From NCBI RefSeq assembly GCF_003466125.1, contig NZ_QSOC01000004.1, positions 62,001 through 126,000 on the forward strand: 64,000 bases of DNA, given 5' to 3'. Position 1 is the stretch's first letter, and each line of letters starts with the position of its first letter. Of this stretch, positions 16,774 through 25,588 are shown in pieces. The position numbers were made by a program, and so were the translations under genes. Source of the DNA: Collinsella sp. TM10-22 (GTDB lineage: Bacteria > Actinomycetota > Coriobacteriia > Coriobacteriales > Coriobacteriaceae). The notes below the pieces were generated by a model. The model was not told the origin of the DNA and made no database searches. It was given only the letters and a program-made list of their open reading frames with translations.

Positions 16774-18213
16774 CTAGTCCAGACGGCGGGTCTGCGCTAC
16801 GTGCTTGTACCAGTAGGCGCTTGCCTTGGGCGTGCGCTTCTGGGTTTTAAAGTCAACGTAGAAGAAGCCATAGCGCTTGTTGTAGCCATTGGTCCAGGAG
16901 AACTGATCCTGCAGGCTCCACAGGAAGTAGCCACCCACGTTGACGCCCACCTCCATGGCCTTAAGCAGCCAGCGCAGGTGCTGCTCGATGTAGTCGATGC
17001 GCGGCTGGTCGTCCACAAAACCGTCCTTGTAGGGGTCCTTGTAGCCCATGCCGTTCTCGGTGATGAAGATCTGCTTGTAGTTGGGGTAGCGCTGCTTAAT
17101 GTAGACGAGCAGATCGAACAGACCCTCGGGATAGATGATCCAGTCCCAGTCGGTGGTGGGGATGCCGGGCTTGTTCACATGCTCGCCAATGCCCTTGACG
17201 CGCCAGCGACCGGTGCCCTTCTCGCCCGTACCGTTGTGGTGCAGGTCGTTCTCGCCATCGTAAGCCTTGAGGAAGCGGCACTGGTAGTTGTTAACGCCCA
17301 GGTAGTCGTTGTAGAGCGCTGCCTCGCGCATAATCTCGAGGTCCTCGTCCAGGATCTCGATGGTGCCGCCCGAGACGGCAGCCAGGCGGTTGGCGCACTC
17401 GAGGGTGTCGGGGGCATAGTCGCCGCGGAAGGTGGCGTCGAGCAGGAACTGGTTTTGCAGCACGTGCTCGTTGTTGGCGGCCTTGATGTCGGCGGGGTCG
17501 TTCTCGTTGAGCGGGTACTTAAACTCCAGCGACTGAATGACGCCGATCTTGCCCTTAAAGCCTCCGTTGTGGAAGGCCAGTACAGCCTTGGCGTGGGCGA
17601 GCATCATGTTGTGCTCGCACTGGAAGGCTTCGGCCAGATGAGCTTTGACGCCGCCGGGGAAGGTGCCCTCGATGTAGGTGTTGGAGGCGTCGGCCCAGAT
17701 CTCGTTAAAGGTGAACCAGTAGGTTACCTGGTCGGCGTACTCCTTAAAGCAGAAGGTGGCAAAGTCCACAAAGGCGTCGATGGTCTCGCGGTTGAGGAAG
17801 TCGCCCTTCTCAAAGAGGGGCAGCGGCGTGTCGAAGTGATGCAGCGTGACAAACGGCTCAACGTGGTGCTTGTGGCACTCGGCAAATAGGTCGTGGTAGA
17901 ACTGCACGCCCTCGGGGTTCACCTTGCCGGTGCCCTCGGGGAAGATGCGGCTCCAGGCGATGGAGAGGCGAATACCGTTGATGCCAAACTCCTCGCACAG
18001 CTCCAGGTCCACCGGATACTGGTTGTAGAAGTCGGAGGCGGGATCGGGAGAGAAGCGGCCCTGGGCCTCCAAGAAGTCGTCCCAGGCGACCTTGCCCTTA
18101 CCGTGGGTGCGGGTCTCGCCCTCTACCTGGTAGGCAGCAGTGGCGCCGCCAAAGACAAAGTCCTCGGGGAACTGCGCGGGCGGGTTGGTGACGCTGGCGG
18201 GGTTAACGGACAT
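16774..18213 (-). CDS. lacG: 6-phospho-beta-galactosidase (GH1, LacG copy 2)
   Basis: This 479-residue GH1 enzyme parallels LacG copy 1 along its whole length: FGGATAAYQVEG, WFTFNEI (acid/base Glu), ITENGMGY (nucleophile Glu) and SWTNGYNKRYG with the phosphate-binding Ser, Lys and Tyr. HKHHVEPFVTLHHFDTP is closer to classical LacG than the equivalent part of copy 1. Its ribosome site is weak. It is co-transcribed behind lacE2. The two LacG proteins may differ in the aglycone they accept (inference). Confidence 0.88.
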   Translation of the reverse strand: MSVNPASVTNPPAQFPEDFVFGGATAAYQVEGETRTHGKGKVAWDDFLEAQGRFSPDPASDFYNQYPVDLELCEEFGINGIRLSIAWSRIFPEGTGKVNPEGVQFYHDLFAECHKHHVEPFVTLHHFDTPLPLFEKGDFLNRETIDAFVDFATFCFKEYADQVTYWFTFNEIWADASNTYIEGTFPGGVKAHLAEAFQCEHNMMLAHAKAVLAFHNGGFKGKIGVIQSLEFKYPLNENDPADIKAANNEHVLQNQFLLDATFRGDYAPDTLECANRLAAVSGGTIEILDEDLEIMREAALYNDYLGVNNYQCRFLKAYDGENDLHHNGTGEKGTGRWRVKGIGEHVNKPGIPTTDWDWIIYPEGLFDLLVYIKQRYPNYKQIFITENGMGYKDPYKDGFVDDQPRIDYIEQHLRWLLKAMEVGVNVGGYFLWSLQDQFSWTNGYNKRYGFFYVDFKTQKRTPKASAYWYKHVAQTRRLD

Positions 18214-18236
18214 GATGATCCAATCGTTTAAATCGA

Positions 18237-18272
18237 AGGGCCAGCCTGTCTTGGATAGCTGGCTGGCCCTAA
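18237..18272 (-). repeat. Hairpin between lacE2 and lacG2
   Basis: GGGCCAGCC...GGCTGGCCC stem in the 66-base gap between the genes, without a strong T run. It mirrors the hairpin at 13310-13337 in the other operon. Confidence 0.5.
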
Positions 18273-18279
18273 GCGTTGC

Positions 18280-20055
18280 TTACTTCGACAGCTGCTCGCT
18301 CACAAAGGCGAGAGACTTGTCGCCGTTCTGGGAGAGCTCGATGTACTGCTTACCACGGCAGGCGACGCACTTGTTGCCCACGCGCTCGCAGTCTTTCTGC
18401 AGGTCGGCCAGGTAGCTCGCGGCCTGCGGGGCCAGGACGACCAGATCAAAGTCGGGGAGCATGTCGACGTGGTTGCCATAGGCCTCGGCAGCGGTCTCAA
18501 GATTGATGCCGCGCTCCTTGGCGGCCTTGGCCAGCGCGTTAGCGAGCAGGCCCGAGGTACCGCCACCCTGGCAGAGCACGAGCACGCGCTTGCCGTTGAG
18601 GTCGCTGGCGGTCGTTGCCCCGGCAGCGGGTGCTGCAGAAGCGGCGGGGGCGTCAGCCTTCACGGCCTCGGCGGCAGCGCCGGCAGCAACGCTCTTGGCG
18701 TCAGCCTTGCCCTGGAAAGCGTCGTTGAGCTTGGCGGCCTTCTCGGCGTTCTTGGCGGCGAGCTCTTCCTGGGAGATCTCGGCCTCCTCGGCGCACTTCT
18801 GGGCGTCATAGGCGCGGAAGAACGGATAGTACAGAGCGAAGTCGACGACCAGGATAAGGGCGAGCATCACAAAGGCGAGCGGCTGGAAGCCCAGGCCCAT
18901 GATAGTGCCGATGGGGCCGGGGACGGTCCAGGGCAGGGTGTACATAAAGCCGTTCATGCCCAAGAAGTCGATAAAGATCTTGAGGATCCAGATGTTGGCG
19001 ATCGGGGCAAAGACAAACGGGACAAAGAAGACGGGGTTGAGCACGATGGGCGCGGCGAACAGCAGCGGCTCGTTGACGGCAAAGCAGACGGGGACGATGG
19101 CGGCCTTACCGACGGCGCGCATCTCCTGAGACTTGGCCAGGAAGCAGAACATAAAGACCAGGACGAGCGTGGCGCCGGTGCCGCCCATGCAGACGACGAA
19201 GTACTGGGCACCCTGGGTCAGGACAGCGGAAGCGTGCTGGCCAGCCTGGAACGCAGCCAGGTTGTCGGTCATGTTGGCAACGAGGGCGGCGGCGATGGCG
19301 GGCTCGACGATCGAGGGGCCGTGGACGCCCACGAACCAGAACAGGCTCATGGCGCCGTAGATCACAGCGAGGCCGATATAGCCATCGGCAGCGGTGAACA
19401 GGGGCTGGAACACCTGGATGACGCCCTGGGCAAAGCAGAAGCCAAAAGCAGCGCGGAAGGCGATGTCAAAGACCCAAAAGACGGTGATGCAAACGGAGAA
19501 GGGGATGATGTCCTTAAAGGTCTGCGAAATGTTGGGCGGAACCTGCTCGGGCATCTTGACGGTGATGTTGCGCTTAATGAAGAACTTGTAGATGATGCCA
19601 GTCACAAACGCAGCGATGAAAGCGGTCAGCAGGCCCTTGGAACCAAGGTAGGTGGTGTTGAAACCGCTGGCGGCGTCCGTGGCGATCGTGTCGCTCGAAA
19701 GGAGCAAGAAGCCGATGATGGCCGCGCACATGCACGAGATGAAGTTGATCTGGTTGTTCTTGGGCAGATCGCGGTTCTGAGCGTCGGCGAAGTGCTTGGC
19801 CGTGGTGGCGGCGCAGGCGATGGCCAGGATGCCCATGGAGTAGTTGTAGCACTTCCACAGGGCGTTGTTGATGTCATCGGGCCAGTAGAAACCCCAGATG
19901 TTGGGGACCGAGGCTACCAGGCAAAAGATGGACGAGAAGATGATGATGGGGATGACGGAGATAAAGCCGTCGCGGATCGCCTTGAGGTACTTGTTGCGGG
20001 CGATCGCGTTGAAAAAGGGCTGGCCCTTTTCGATGATGGCGATGAGTTGCTCCAT
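18280..20055 (-). CDS. lacE: PTS lactose-specific IICB component (LacE copy 2)
   Basis: This 591-residue protein has the same plan as LacE copy 1. The IIC membrane domain (about 1-430) has VHGPSIVEPAI and VNEPLLFAAP; an Ala-rich linker follows, then a IIB domain with the active Cys495 in LCQGGGTSG. It imports a beta-galactoside as the phosphate ester for LacG2. AGGAG precedes ATG 20055. Operators at 20118-20133 and 20235-20255 point to control by the LacI at 20412. Confidence 0.9.
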   Translation of the reverse strand: MEQLIAIIEKGQPFFNAIARNKYLKAIRDGFISVIPIIIFSSIFCLVASVPNIWGFYWPDDINNALWKCYNYSMGILAIACAATTAKHFADAQNRDLPKNNQINFISCMCAAIIGFLLLSSDTIATDAASGFNTTYLGSKGLLTAFIAAFVTGIIYKFFIKRNITVKMPEQVPPNISQTFKDIIPFSVCITVFWVFDIAFRAAFGFCFAQGVIQVFQPLFTAADGYIGLAVIYGAMSLFWFVGVHGPSIVEPAIAAALVANMTDNLAAFQAGQHASAVLTQGAQYFVVCMGGTGATLVLVFMFCFLAKSQEMRAVGKAAIVPVCFAVNEPLLFAAPIVLNPVFFVPFVFAPIANIWILKIFIDFLGMNGFMYTLPWTVPGPIGTIMGLGFQPLAFVMLALILVVDFALYYPFFRAYDAQKCAEEAEISQEELAAKNAEKAAKLNDAFQGKADAKSVAAGAAAEAVKADAPAASAAPAAGATTASDLNGKRVLVLCQGGGTSGLLANALAKAAKERGINLETAAEAYGNHVDMLPDFDLVVLAPQAASYLADLQKDCERVGNKCVACRGKQYIELSQNGDKSLAFVSEQLSK

Positions 20056-20113
20056 GCAATGCTCCTAAGAGTCGGTGGGTTAGCAACGATGGTAGCTTTT
20101 GGCTTTCGGTTGC

Positions 20114-20137
20114 CAAAATGTTGACGTTGCCATTTTG
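20114..20137. promoter_or_regulatory. LacI-type operator 1 of the lacE2 region
   Basis: CAAAATGTTGACGTTGCCATTTTG is written here as its core ATGTTGACGTTGCCAT (20118-20133). It lies just upstream of lacE2 and is the reverse-orientation form of the sites near 20240 and 20385. Confidence 0.6.
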
Positions 20138-20234
20138 TGACACAAAAAAGAAGTGAACCGGTGGTTCCTGTGCCTGCGAACCGTCGATTTCTTACGCGTA
20201 AACGTTTGAGCCGCCCGGTGGCTCTGTGTTTGCA

Positions 20235-20255
20235 CAATGGCAACGTTAACATTTG
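20235..20255. promoter_or_regulatory. LacI-type operator 2 of the lacE2 region
   Basis: ATGGCAACGTTAACAT core with CAA..TTG flanks, midway between lacE2 and its LacI gene. Confidence 0.6.
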
Positions 20256-20381
20256 GGCGACAAAAGCCGTTCGGGGAAGCAAAAATGTCGGTGAACGGTA
20301 GGTTTTGGGTGGTGAGCGTATGGTGGGGGAGGCGTTGGATATACTTGAAGGCGTTAAAAATGACTGCGCAAGGTGCCACCA

Positions 20382-20397
20382 ATGGCATCGTTGACAT
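20382..20397. promoter_or_regulatory. LacI-type operator 3, at the lacI gene start
   Basis: ATGGCATCGTTGACAT, 14 bases before the LacI start codon, suggesting autoregulation. Confidence 0.55.
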
Positions 20398-20411
20398 AGA
20401 AAGATCGACCT

Positions 20412-21416
20412 ATGGCCGCTGTTAAAAAATCGGTATCCGTCAAAGACGTAGCGCGCCTCGCGGGCGTCTCGGAGCAGACGGTCTCGCGCACCGTGCACGA
20501 TTCGCCCAGCGTGCGCCCCGAGACCAAGGAACGCGTGCGTGCCGCCATGCGCGAGCTGGGGTATCGCCCCAATTTTGCCGGTCGATCGCTGCGCCGCGGT
20601 AAGTTTAAGACCGTCGGCGTCGCCATGTTCAACATTACCGGCACCGGCAATCTCGACCGTATGGAGGGCTTTGCCGCCGCGGCCGATAAGCACGGCTATG
20701 CCATCACCCTCACTAAAGTAGACGGGCATCCGTATACCCTCGAGAGTGCATCGTCGCGCATGAGCGCACTGCCAGTGGACGGCGTGGTCGTGATCATGAA
20801 TCGCATGCCGGCAGACTTTGGCACCTTCGAGCCGCTGCCCGGCATGCAGACGGTGCTCGTTACGATGTTGGAGCACCCGCTCTGTTCAACGGTCGATAAC
20901 GACCAGTTCGATTGCTCGCGCCAGGTGGTCGAGTACTTGCTGGAGCGGGGGCACAAGACCGTGCACTTTATCTCGTGTCCCGAGCGCTCGCTTTCGGGCA
21001 TGCGGCGCGAGGAAGGCTGGCGCGAGACATTGCGTGCGCATGGCATTGAGCCACCGCGACTTATCCGTGGCGATTGGACGGCGCAGAGCGGATATGCCGC
21101 AGGTCAGGCCCTGGCGGATGATCCGACCTGCACGGCCATTTATGCCTCCAACGATGCCATGGCCTACGGCTGCATTCGCGGGATCGAGTCGCGCAGAAAG
21201 CGCGTGCCCGAGGACGTGAGTGTGGTGGGTGTTGATGACAGCCTGGGCGATATCGTGCCCGACCGTCGCCTGACCACGGTGCGCTTTGACAACAAGCGCG
21301 TCGGCATGTGGGCGGTCGACAAGATTGCCGGCGCCGAGGGCGTTGCGCCCGGTGTGGAGCACATGCTGTTTCCGGGCGTGCTCGTCGAGGGCGATACGGT
21401 GCGCGATGTACGCTAG
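20412..21416 (+). CDS. LacI family regulator of the second lactose operon
   Basis: This 334-residue LacI-type repressor has the N-terminal helix-turn-helix VSVKDVARLAGVSEQTVSR and a sugar-binding domain (MLEHPLCSTVDNDQ, VSVVGVDDS). ATG 20412 has only a weak ribosome site. It is divergent from lacE2-lacG2. Three copies of an ATGGCAACGTTGACAT-like site lie between them. The site differs only slightly from the operator of the other LacI (ATGACAACGTTGTCAT), so cross-regulation is possible. Confidence 0.87.
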   Translation: MAAVKKSVSVKDVARLAGVSEQTVSRTVHDSPSVRPETKERVRAAMRELGYRPNFAGRSLRRGKFKTVGVAMFNITGTGNLDRMEGFAAAADKHGYAITLTKVDGHPYTLESASSRMSALPVDGVVVIMNRMPADFGTFEPLPGMQTVLVTMLEHPLCSTVDNDQFDCSRQVVEYLLERGHKTVHFISCPERSLSGMRREEGWRETLRAHGIEPPRLIRGDWTAQSGYAAGQALADDPTCTAIYASNDAMAYGCIRGIESRRKRVPEDVSVVGVDDSLGDIVPDRRLTTVRFDNKRVGMWAVDKIAGAEGVAPGVEHMLFPGVLVEGDTVRDVR

Positions 21417-21538
21417 GGCGCAGGTCTGTTTGGGTTGCCGCTAATTGTGTTCGATATTGTTCAGATTGGTTTAAAAACCGTTCACGGGCGAAAAGCGACC
21501 GTTCATAGCTCGAAATCACGTTTTGCGCTGTTCTTTTT

Positions 21539-21548
21539 TGTTTGAATG
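21539..21548 (+). promoter_or_regulatory. Putative LacR box upstream of lacF
   Basis: TGTTTGAATG, identical to the box at 9342-9351 before the DeoR gene. The rest of spacer 21417-21630 shows nothing else recognisable. Confidence 0.4.
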
Positions 21549-21630
21549 TTATTGTTTCTGTCATACACAACGCAGCGCGTATGCCCGGACGCGATGCTCT
21601 CCATTGGTTCATATGTGAAAGGAACGCAAT

Positions 21631-21969
21631 ATGGCAACCAAAGAAGAAATCTCGATGGTTGGATTCGAGATTGTCGCATACGCAGGTGACGCCCAGACCG
21701 ATCTGCTTGCAGCGCTCGATGCTGCTCGCGAGGGTGACTTTGAGAAGGCCGAACAGCTGCACAAGGATGCCAGCGATGCACTTATCGGCGCCCACGACAC
21801 GCAGACCAAGCTGCTTTCGCAGGAGGCCGGCGGTGGCGAGATGGAGATGACCTTCATCATGGCTCACGCCCAGGACACTCTCATGACCACCATGATTCTG
21901 GAGAAGCAGGCCCGCTTTACCATCGATGCCTACAAGCGCATCGCCGAGCTCGAGGCCAAGCTTGCCTAA
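21631..21969 (+). CDS. lacF: PTS lactose-specific IIA component (LacF)
   Basis: This 112-residue all-helical IIA protein matches LacF: MVGFEIVAYAGDA near the start, and IMAHAQDTLMT holding the phosphorylated His79. It receives phosphate from HPr and passes it to the IIB cysteine of LacE. GAAAGGA precedes ATG 21631. It stands alone, about 1.6 kb from lacE2, and is the only lactose IIA in the window, so it probably serves both LacE proteins. Confidence 0.93.
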   Translation: MATKEEISMVGFEIVAYAGDAQTDLLAALDAAREGDFEKAEQLHKDASDALIGAHDTQTKLLSQEAGGGEMEMTFIMAHAQDTLMTTMILEKQARFTIDAYKRIAELEAKLA

Positions 21970-21994
21970 CGAGTCCTCACAATCAAGTCCCCTT

Positions 21995-22032
21995 CCAAAA
22001 GCTCTGCCGCAAACCCGCGACAGGGCTTTTTC
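21995..22032 (+). terminator. Terminator of lacF
   Basis: AAAAGCTCTG...CAGGGCTTTTT stem with a TTTTTCTG tail. Confidence 0.6.
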
Positions 22033-22071
22033 TGTCCCCCTCCCCGCAACTCATCCCGAGATAGTCATTGG

Positions 22072-22105
22072 GGACGTTCTTAAACGACTAGTCGTTGGGG
22101 GGCAG
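22072..22105. repeat. GGGGACGTTC half element (family A)
   Basis: AGTCATTGGGGACGTTCTT followed by AAACGACTAGTCGTTGGGG: one arm plus the central GACTAGTC. The second arm is degraded. Confidence 0.55.
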
Positions 22106-22196
22106 TCTTGGTGCGCTCCGTTCGTCCTCCCGTTCGATTTTTGCTCGGTGGGTATACTTCCTTTCGCATTAAACGCCGGACTGAGGAGGTATCCAA

Positions 22197-23210
22197 ATGC
22201 CGGATAACGGGTCAATACAAAAAAGAGACGCGCACGAGGTAGCTCATGGGCGTTCTGTCCAGATAACCGAGCACACGACAGTAACCGAGCTGCAGCCCAG
22301 CCTGTCCGATGTCGTGTGCGCAAACAAAAAGCTGCAGATTGGTTTTATCGTTGCGCTCGTGGTAGTGGCGCTGCTGTCGGGCTTTGTAGTTCGTCCGCAT
22401 TTCGCCGATACCAAAACTTGGGACTCCACCATCGAGGTTATCGATCAAAAGAAGGGCAACGTTTTGGCGCTCACGACCTCGTGCGTGGCGCTGTCTGCGG
22501 GCATCACGGCGCTGCCGGGCGATACGGGAACGCCGGTCGCCGAGCAGCTCGCCCAGCTTTCGGGCAACTTGGGCATTGTGCTTGCCGTGCTCTACCTCGA
22601 GAAATATCTGCTGACCATCTTGTGGTCGGTGGGCCTGGGTATCCTGATCCCGTTTGCTCTGGTGCTCTTTGCGGTCTCGCTTGGCATTCACGGACGCTGG
22701 AGCACGAGTGCCGTCCTGCGCCGCGTGGCGACCCGCGTGCTGGTAGTCGCCATGATCGGCATGGCGTTGGTGCCTGCAAGCGTGTGGGTATCGCAAAAGG
22801 TCGACGAAACGTATCGAGTGAGCATCGAGGCGGCCGAGCAAAAGGCGGCCGACGCTGCAGACGTGGCGGATAACGACAGTTCCAAAGCAAGCAAGAAAAA
22901 GACTGAGTCCACAGAGCCCAAGAACGTGCTTGAGCAGCTTGCCGACGGTGCCTCGGGTCTTGTCACATCGGTGACCAGCGGCGCCAAGCAGATGACCGAT
23001 GAGATTGTGCAGCAGGTGACTGATCTGATCGAAGGCGTTATCGTGATGATCGTGACCTCGTGTGTTATTCCGTTGCTGGTGCTCGCGGCGTTTCTGTGGT
23101 TGGGGCACACGCTGCTGGGGATCGATATTTCCGGTCCGGCGAACTACTTAACGGGGCGCTTTCTGAGCGCTCCGTCCAAGCATGCCAAGAAGGGCGGGCA
23201 GTCCGTGTAG
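22197..23210 (+). CDS. Multi-pass membrane protein of unknown function
   Basis: I do not recognise this 337-residue protein. After a polar N-terminus (1-46) come hydrophobic segments at about 47-66, 120-135, 138-163 and 170-190. A charged Lys/Ala-rich stretch follows (about 205-245; DNDSSKASKKKTES), then a last strong membrane segment at about 280-303 and a basic tail. AGGAGG lies 8 bases before ATG 22197. It sits between lacF and lacAB but has its own terminator and shows no transporter motifs. A membrane-anchored accessory or envelope function is possible; no assignment is made. Confidence 0.75.
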   Translation: MPDNGSIQKRDAHEVAHGRSVQITEHTTVTELQPSLSDVVCANKKLQIGFIVALVVVALLSGFVVRPHFADTKTWDSTIEVIDQKKGNVLALTTSCVALSAGITALPGDTGTPVAEQLAQLSGNLGIVLAVLYLEKYLLTILWSVGLGILIPFALVLFAVSLGIHGRWSTSAVLRRVATRVLVVAMIGMALVPASVWVSQKVDETYRVSIEAAEQKAADAADVADNDSSKASKKKTESTEPKNVLEQLADGASGLVTSVTSGAKQMTDEIVQQVTDLIEGVIVMIVTSCVIPLLVLAAFLWLGHTLLGIDISGPANYLTGRFLSAPSKHAKKGGQSV

Positions 23211-23244
23211 CTAAAACAGCTGTATATACCGGGGCATACTGCCG

Positions 23245-23279
23245 AAGGGCGGGCGAGACACGTTCTCGGCCGCCCTTTT
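23245..23279 (+). terminator. Terminator of the membrane protein gene
   Basis: AAGGGCGG-GCGAGA-CACG-TTCTCGG-CCGCCCTT stem followed by TTGTTTG. Confidence 0.7.
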
Positions 23280-23347
23280 GTTTGTTGAACACATGGCCGC
23301 TACGTCCGCGCCAGACCCAAACGGTCAGCAATCACCCGTGAATGGTA

Positions 23348-23420
23348 TTTGTTCAAAAAAGAACAAAGACAAACAAATAGTTGTTGCAGTTAATGTTCGA
23401 ATGTGTTCAAATAAACAAGA
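23348..23420 (+). promoter_or_regulatory. Putative lac operon operator cluster
   Basis: Perfect inverted repeat TTTGTTC-AAAAAA-GAACAAA (23348-23367), then TGTTCGAATG (23394-23403) and TGTTCAAATAAACAAGAACA just after it. The spacing and AT-rich make-up fit a promoter controlled by the DeoR/LacR-type regulator. The exact -35/-10 is not clear. Confidence 0.5.
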
Positions 23421-23517
23421 ACAGTGAAGAACCGCACATTCAGATGCCCGGACCTGAACGCGATTCAACACTTCCAAACAGAAACTACGCACCTGCGTAT
23501 CTCTCAAGGAGGATGTC

Positions 23518-23946
23518 ATGAGGGTTGTAATCGCTTCCGATGCCGACGGTATGTCGATGAAGGAGTCCATCAAGGAGATGCTCATCGCCGACGGTCACGA
23601 AGTCGTCGACTATTCCGAGACCCCTGCCGCGGACCTTGTCGATTCCGCGACCGCCGTTGCCAAGGACCTGCTGGAGCACAAGGATTCCCAGGGCTTCGCA
23701 TTCGATAAGTACGGCGTCGGCTCCTATATGGCTGCCGTCAAGATCAAGGGCATGGTCGTCGCCAACATTTCCGACGAGCGTTCCGCTTACATGACCCGCG
23801 AGCACAACGGCTCGCGCATGGTCACCATGGGCCCGGGTGTCGTGGGCACCGAGGTCGCCAAGAAGATCGCCCGCGAGTTCCTGCGTGCCCAGTACGCCGG
23901 CGGCCGTCACCAGATCCGTGTCGACATGCTCAACAAGATGGCCTAA
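23518..23946 (+). CDS. lacA: Galactose-6-phosphate isomerase subunit LacA
   Basis: This 142-residue RpiB/LacAB-family protein has VIASDADGMSMKESI at the start and GVGSYMAAVKIKGMVVANISD in the middle. LacA with LacB converts galactose-6-P to tagatose-6-P. AAGGAGG precedes ATG 23518. lacB follows 63 bases later, then lacX and lacC, the classic lac order without a class I lacD. Confidence 0.92.
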   Translation: MRVVIASDADGMSMKESIKEMLIADGHEVVDYSETPAADLVDSATAVAKDLLEHKDSQGFAFDKYGVGSYMAAVKIKGMVVANISDERSAYMTREHNGSRMVTMGPGVVGTEVAKKIAREFLRAQYAGGRHQIRVDMLNKMA

Positions 23947-24009
23947 CGAGAGCCACCGAGAACTCGAACTTCTACCTCAACTTGTGAATTCAGACGAAAG
24001 GACGTTCTG

Positions 24010-24534
24010 ATGAAGAAGACCATCGCAATCGGTTGCGACCATATCGTTACGGACGAGAAGATCTATCTGGCCGACCGCCTGGAGCAGGCTGGCTACAAAG
24101 TGCTCGACTGCGGCACCTACAGCCACACCCGTACGCACTATCCCATCTACGGTAAGGCCGTGGGCGAGGCTGTTGCCAGCGGCAAGGCCGACTTTGGCGT
24201 GGCCCTGTGCGGCACCGGCATCGGCATCACCAACGCCGTCAACAAGGTTCCCGGCGCCCGCTGCGCCCTGGTTCGCGACATGACCTCTGCCCTGTATGCC
24301 CGTCGAGAGCTCAACGCCAACATCGTGGGCTTTGGCGGCAAGATCACCGGCGAGTTCCTGATGGCCGACATCATGCTTGCTTTCCTGGAGGAGCCCTACG
24401 ACAAGACTCCCGAGCACGATGCCCTGATTGCCAAGATCGATGCCTGCAACAAGGCCGATGCCGAGGCTCAGGCCGACCCGCACTTCTTTGACGAGTTCCT
24501 CGAGAAGTGGGACCGCGGCGAATACCATGACTAG
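24010..24534 (+). CDS. lacB: Galactose-6-phosphate isomerase subunit LacB
   Basis: This 174-residue partner of LacA has [13 protein letters not shown] near the start, [15 protein letters not shown] (active-site cysteine loop) and [22 protein letters not shown]. It forms the heteromeric isomerase acting on galactose-6-phosphate. GAAAGGA precedes ATG 24010. It is in the lacA-lacB-lacX-lacC unit. Confidence 0.93.
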   Translation: MKKTIAIGCDHIVTDEKIYLADRLEQAGYKVLDCGTYSHTRTHYPIYGKAVGEAVASGKADFGVALCGTGIGITNAVNKVPGARCALVRDMTSALYARRELNANIVGFGGKITGEFLMADIMLAFLEEPYDKTPEHDALIAKIDACNKADAEAQADPHFFDEFLEKWDRGEYHD

Positions 24535-24653
24535 CGGGTATCCGGCGTAATTTACTAGTCCGTTGACGGCTCGCGTTTCTGTGAGGGGGCGCGGGCCGGT
24601 TTTCTATCAGCCCTATTGACTTGGCGGGCTGTCGTAAGAAAGGGAAGGCTCCT

Positions 24654-25535
24654 ATGGAGTTTGTTCTTGATAACGGCTTGATTCGTGTGGCGTTGAGCAC
24701 GGCGGGCGGGTCGTTCACTTCTATTGCGGCCAACGGCCGTGAGTACCTGTGGCAGGGTGACCCGGCGGTCTGGTCGGGCCAGGCACCCATTTGCTTCCCG
24801 ATCTGCGGCGGCCTTCGTGACGGTCGCGCGATGACCATGGGCGGCCGCGAGGTAAACCTCGCCCGCCACGGCTTTGCGCGCAAACAGGAGTGGAAGCTCG
24901 AGGAACAGAGCGACAACATGGCTGCGTTGAGCCTAAGCTCTGCCGACCATGCCGAGTTGCTCGAGCAGTACCCGTATCCGTTCAAGATCGTTGCTCGTTA
25001 CACGATCGATTCGGAAAAGGTGGCCGTGTCGTACGAGGTGACCAATGAGGGCACCGAGGACATGCCGTTCTTTGTGGGCGGTCACCCCGGCTTTAAGTGC
25101 CCGCTCGACGAGGGCGAGTCCTACGACGATTACGAGCTCCGTTTTGAGCAGCGTGAGGCCGCCGAGCTCTGTACTGCCGTTCCCTCGACGGGCCTGATTG
25201 ATGTTGAGCATCGCAGCAAGAACCCCATGATCGGCCAGAACCTGCCGCTTGCCCACGAACTCTTCGACTTCGCGGAGACCATCTTCGACGTGCTCGAGAG
25301 CCGCGTGGTTACGCTGACCAAGAAAACCGAGGACAAGGGCGTGCGCCTGACGTTCCCCGATATGCCGTACCTGATTGTGTGGAGCAAGCCCGAGGGCGAC
25401 TTTGTGGCAGTTGAACCGTGGGGCGGCCTGTCCACCTGCTCCGACGAGGACGATATTCTGGAGCACAAGCGTGGCTGCTTGGTGGCCAAGCCGGGAGAGA
25501 CCGTCACCCGCGGCTTTGAGATTGAGATCCTTTAA
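24654..25535 (+). CDS. lacX: LacX-like aldose 1-epimerase family protein (copy 2)
   Basis: This 293-residue protein is a close paralogue of the one at 4474-5355 and has exactly the same length. It shares STAGGSFTSI, WQGDPAVWSGQAPICFPICG, GGHPGFKCPLDEG (catalytic-type His) and VEPWGGLSTCSDEDD (Glu). ATG 24654 follows AAGG; the longer upstream frame (24621) lacks a ribosome site. It lies between lacB and lacC, the typical place of lacX. Anomer conversion of a tagatose or galactose derivative is likely. Confidence 0.82.
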   Translation: MEFVLDNGLIRVALSTAGGSFTSIAANGREYLWQGDPAVWSGQAPICFPICGGLRDGRAMTMGGREVNLARHGFARKQEWKLEEQSDNMAALSLSSADHAELLEQYPYPFKIVARYTIDSEKVAVSYEVTNEGTEDMPFFVGGHPGFKCPLDEGESYDDYELRFEQREAAELCTAVPSTGLIDVEHRSKNPMIGQNLPLAHELFDFAETIFDVLESRVVTLTKKTEDKGVRLTFPDMPYLIVWSKPEGDFVAVEPWGGLSTCSDEDDILEHKRGCLVAKPGETVTRGFEIEIL

Positions 25536-25588
25536 CGAGCTATCGTATGTTTGGGGTGGGTCATGCCGCCCCGGAACAGGAGTTCAAT

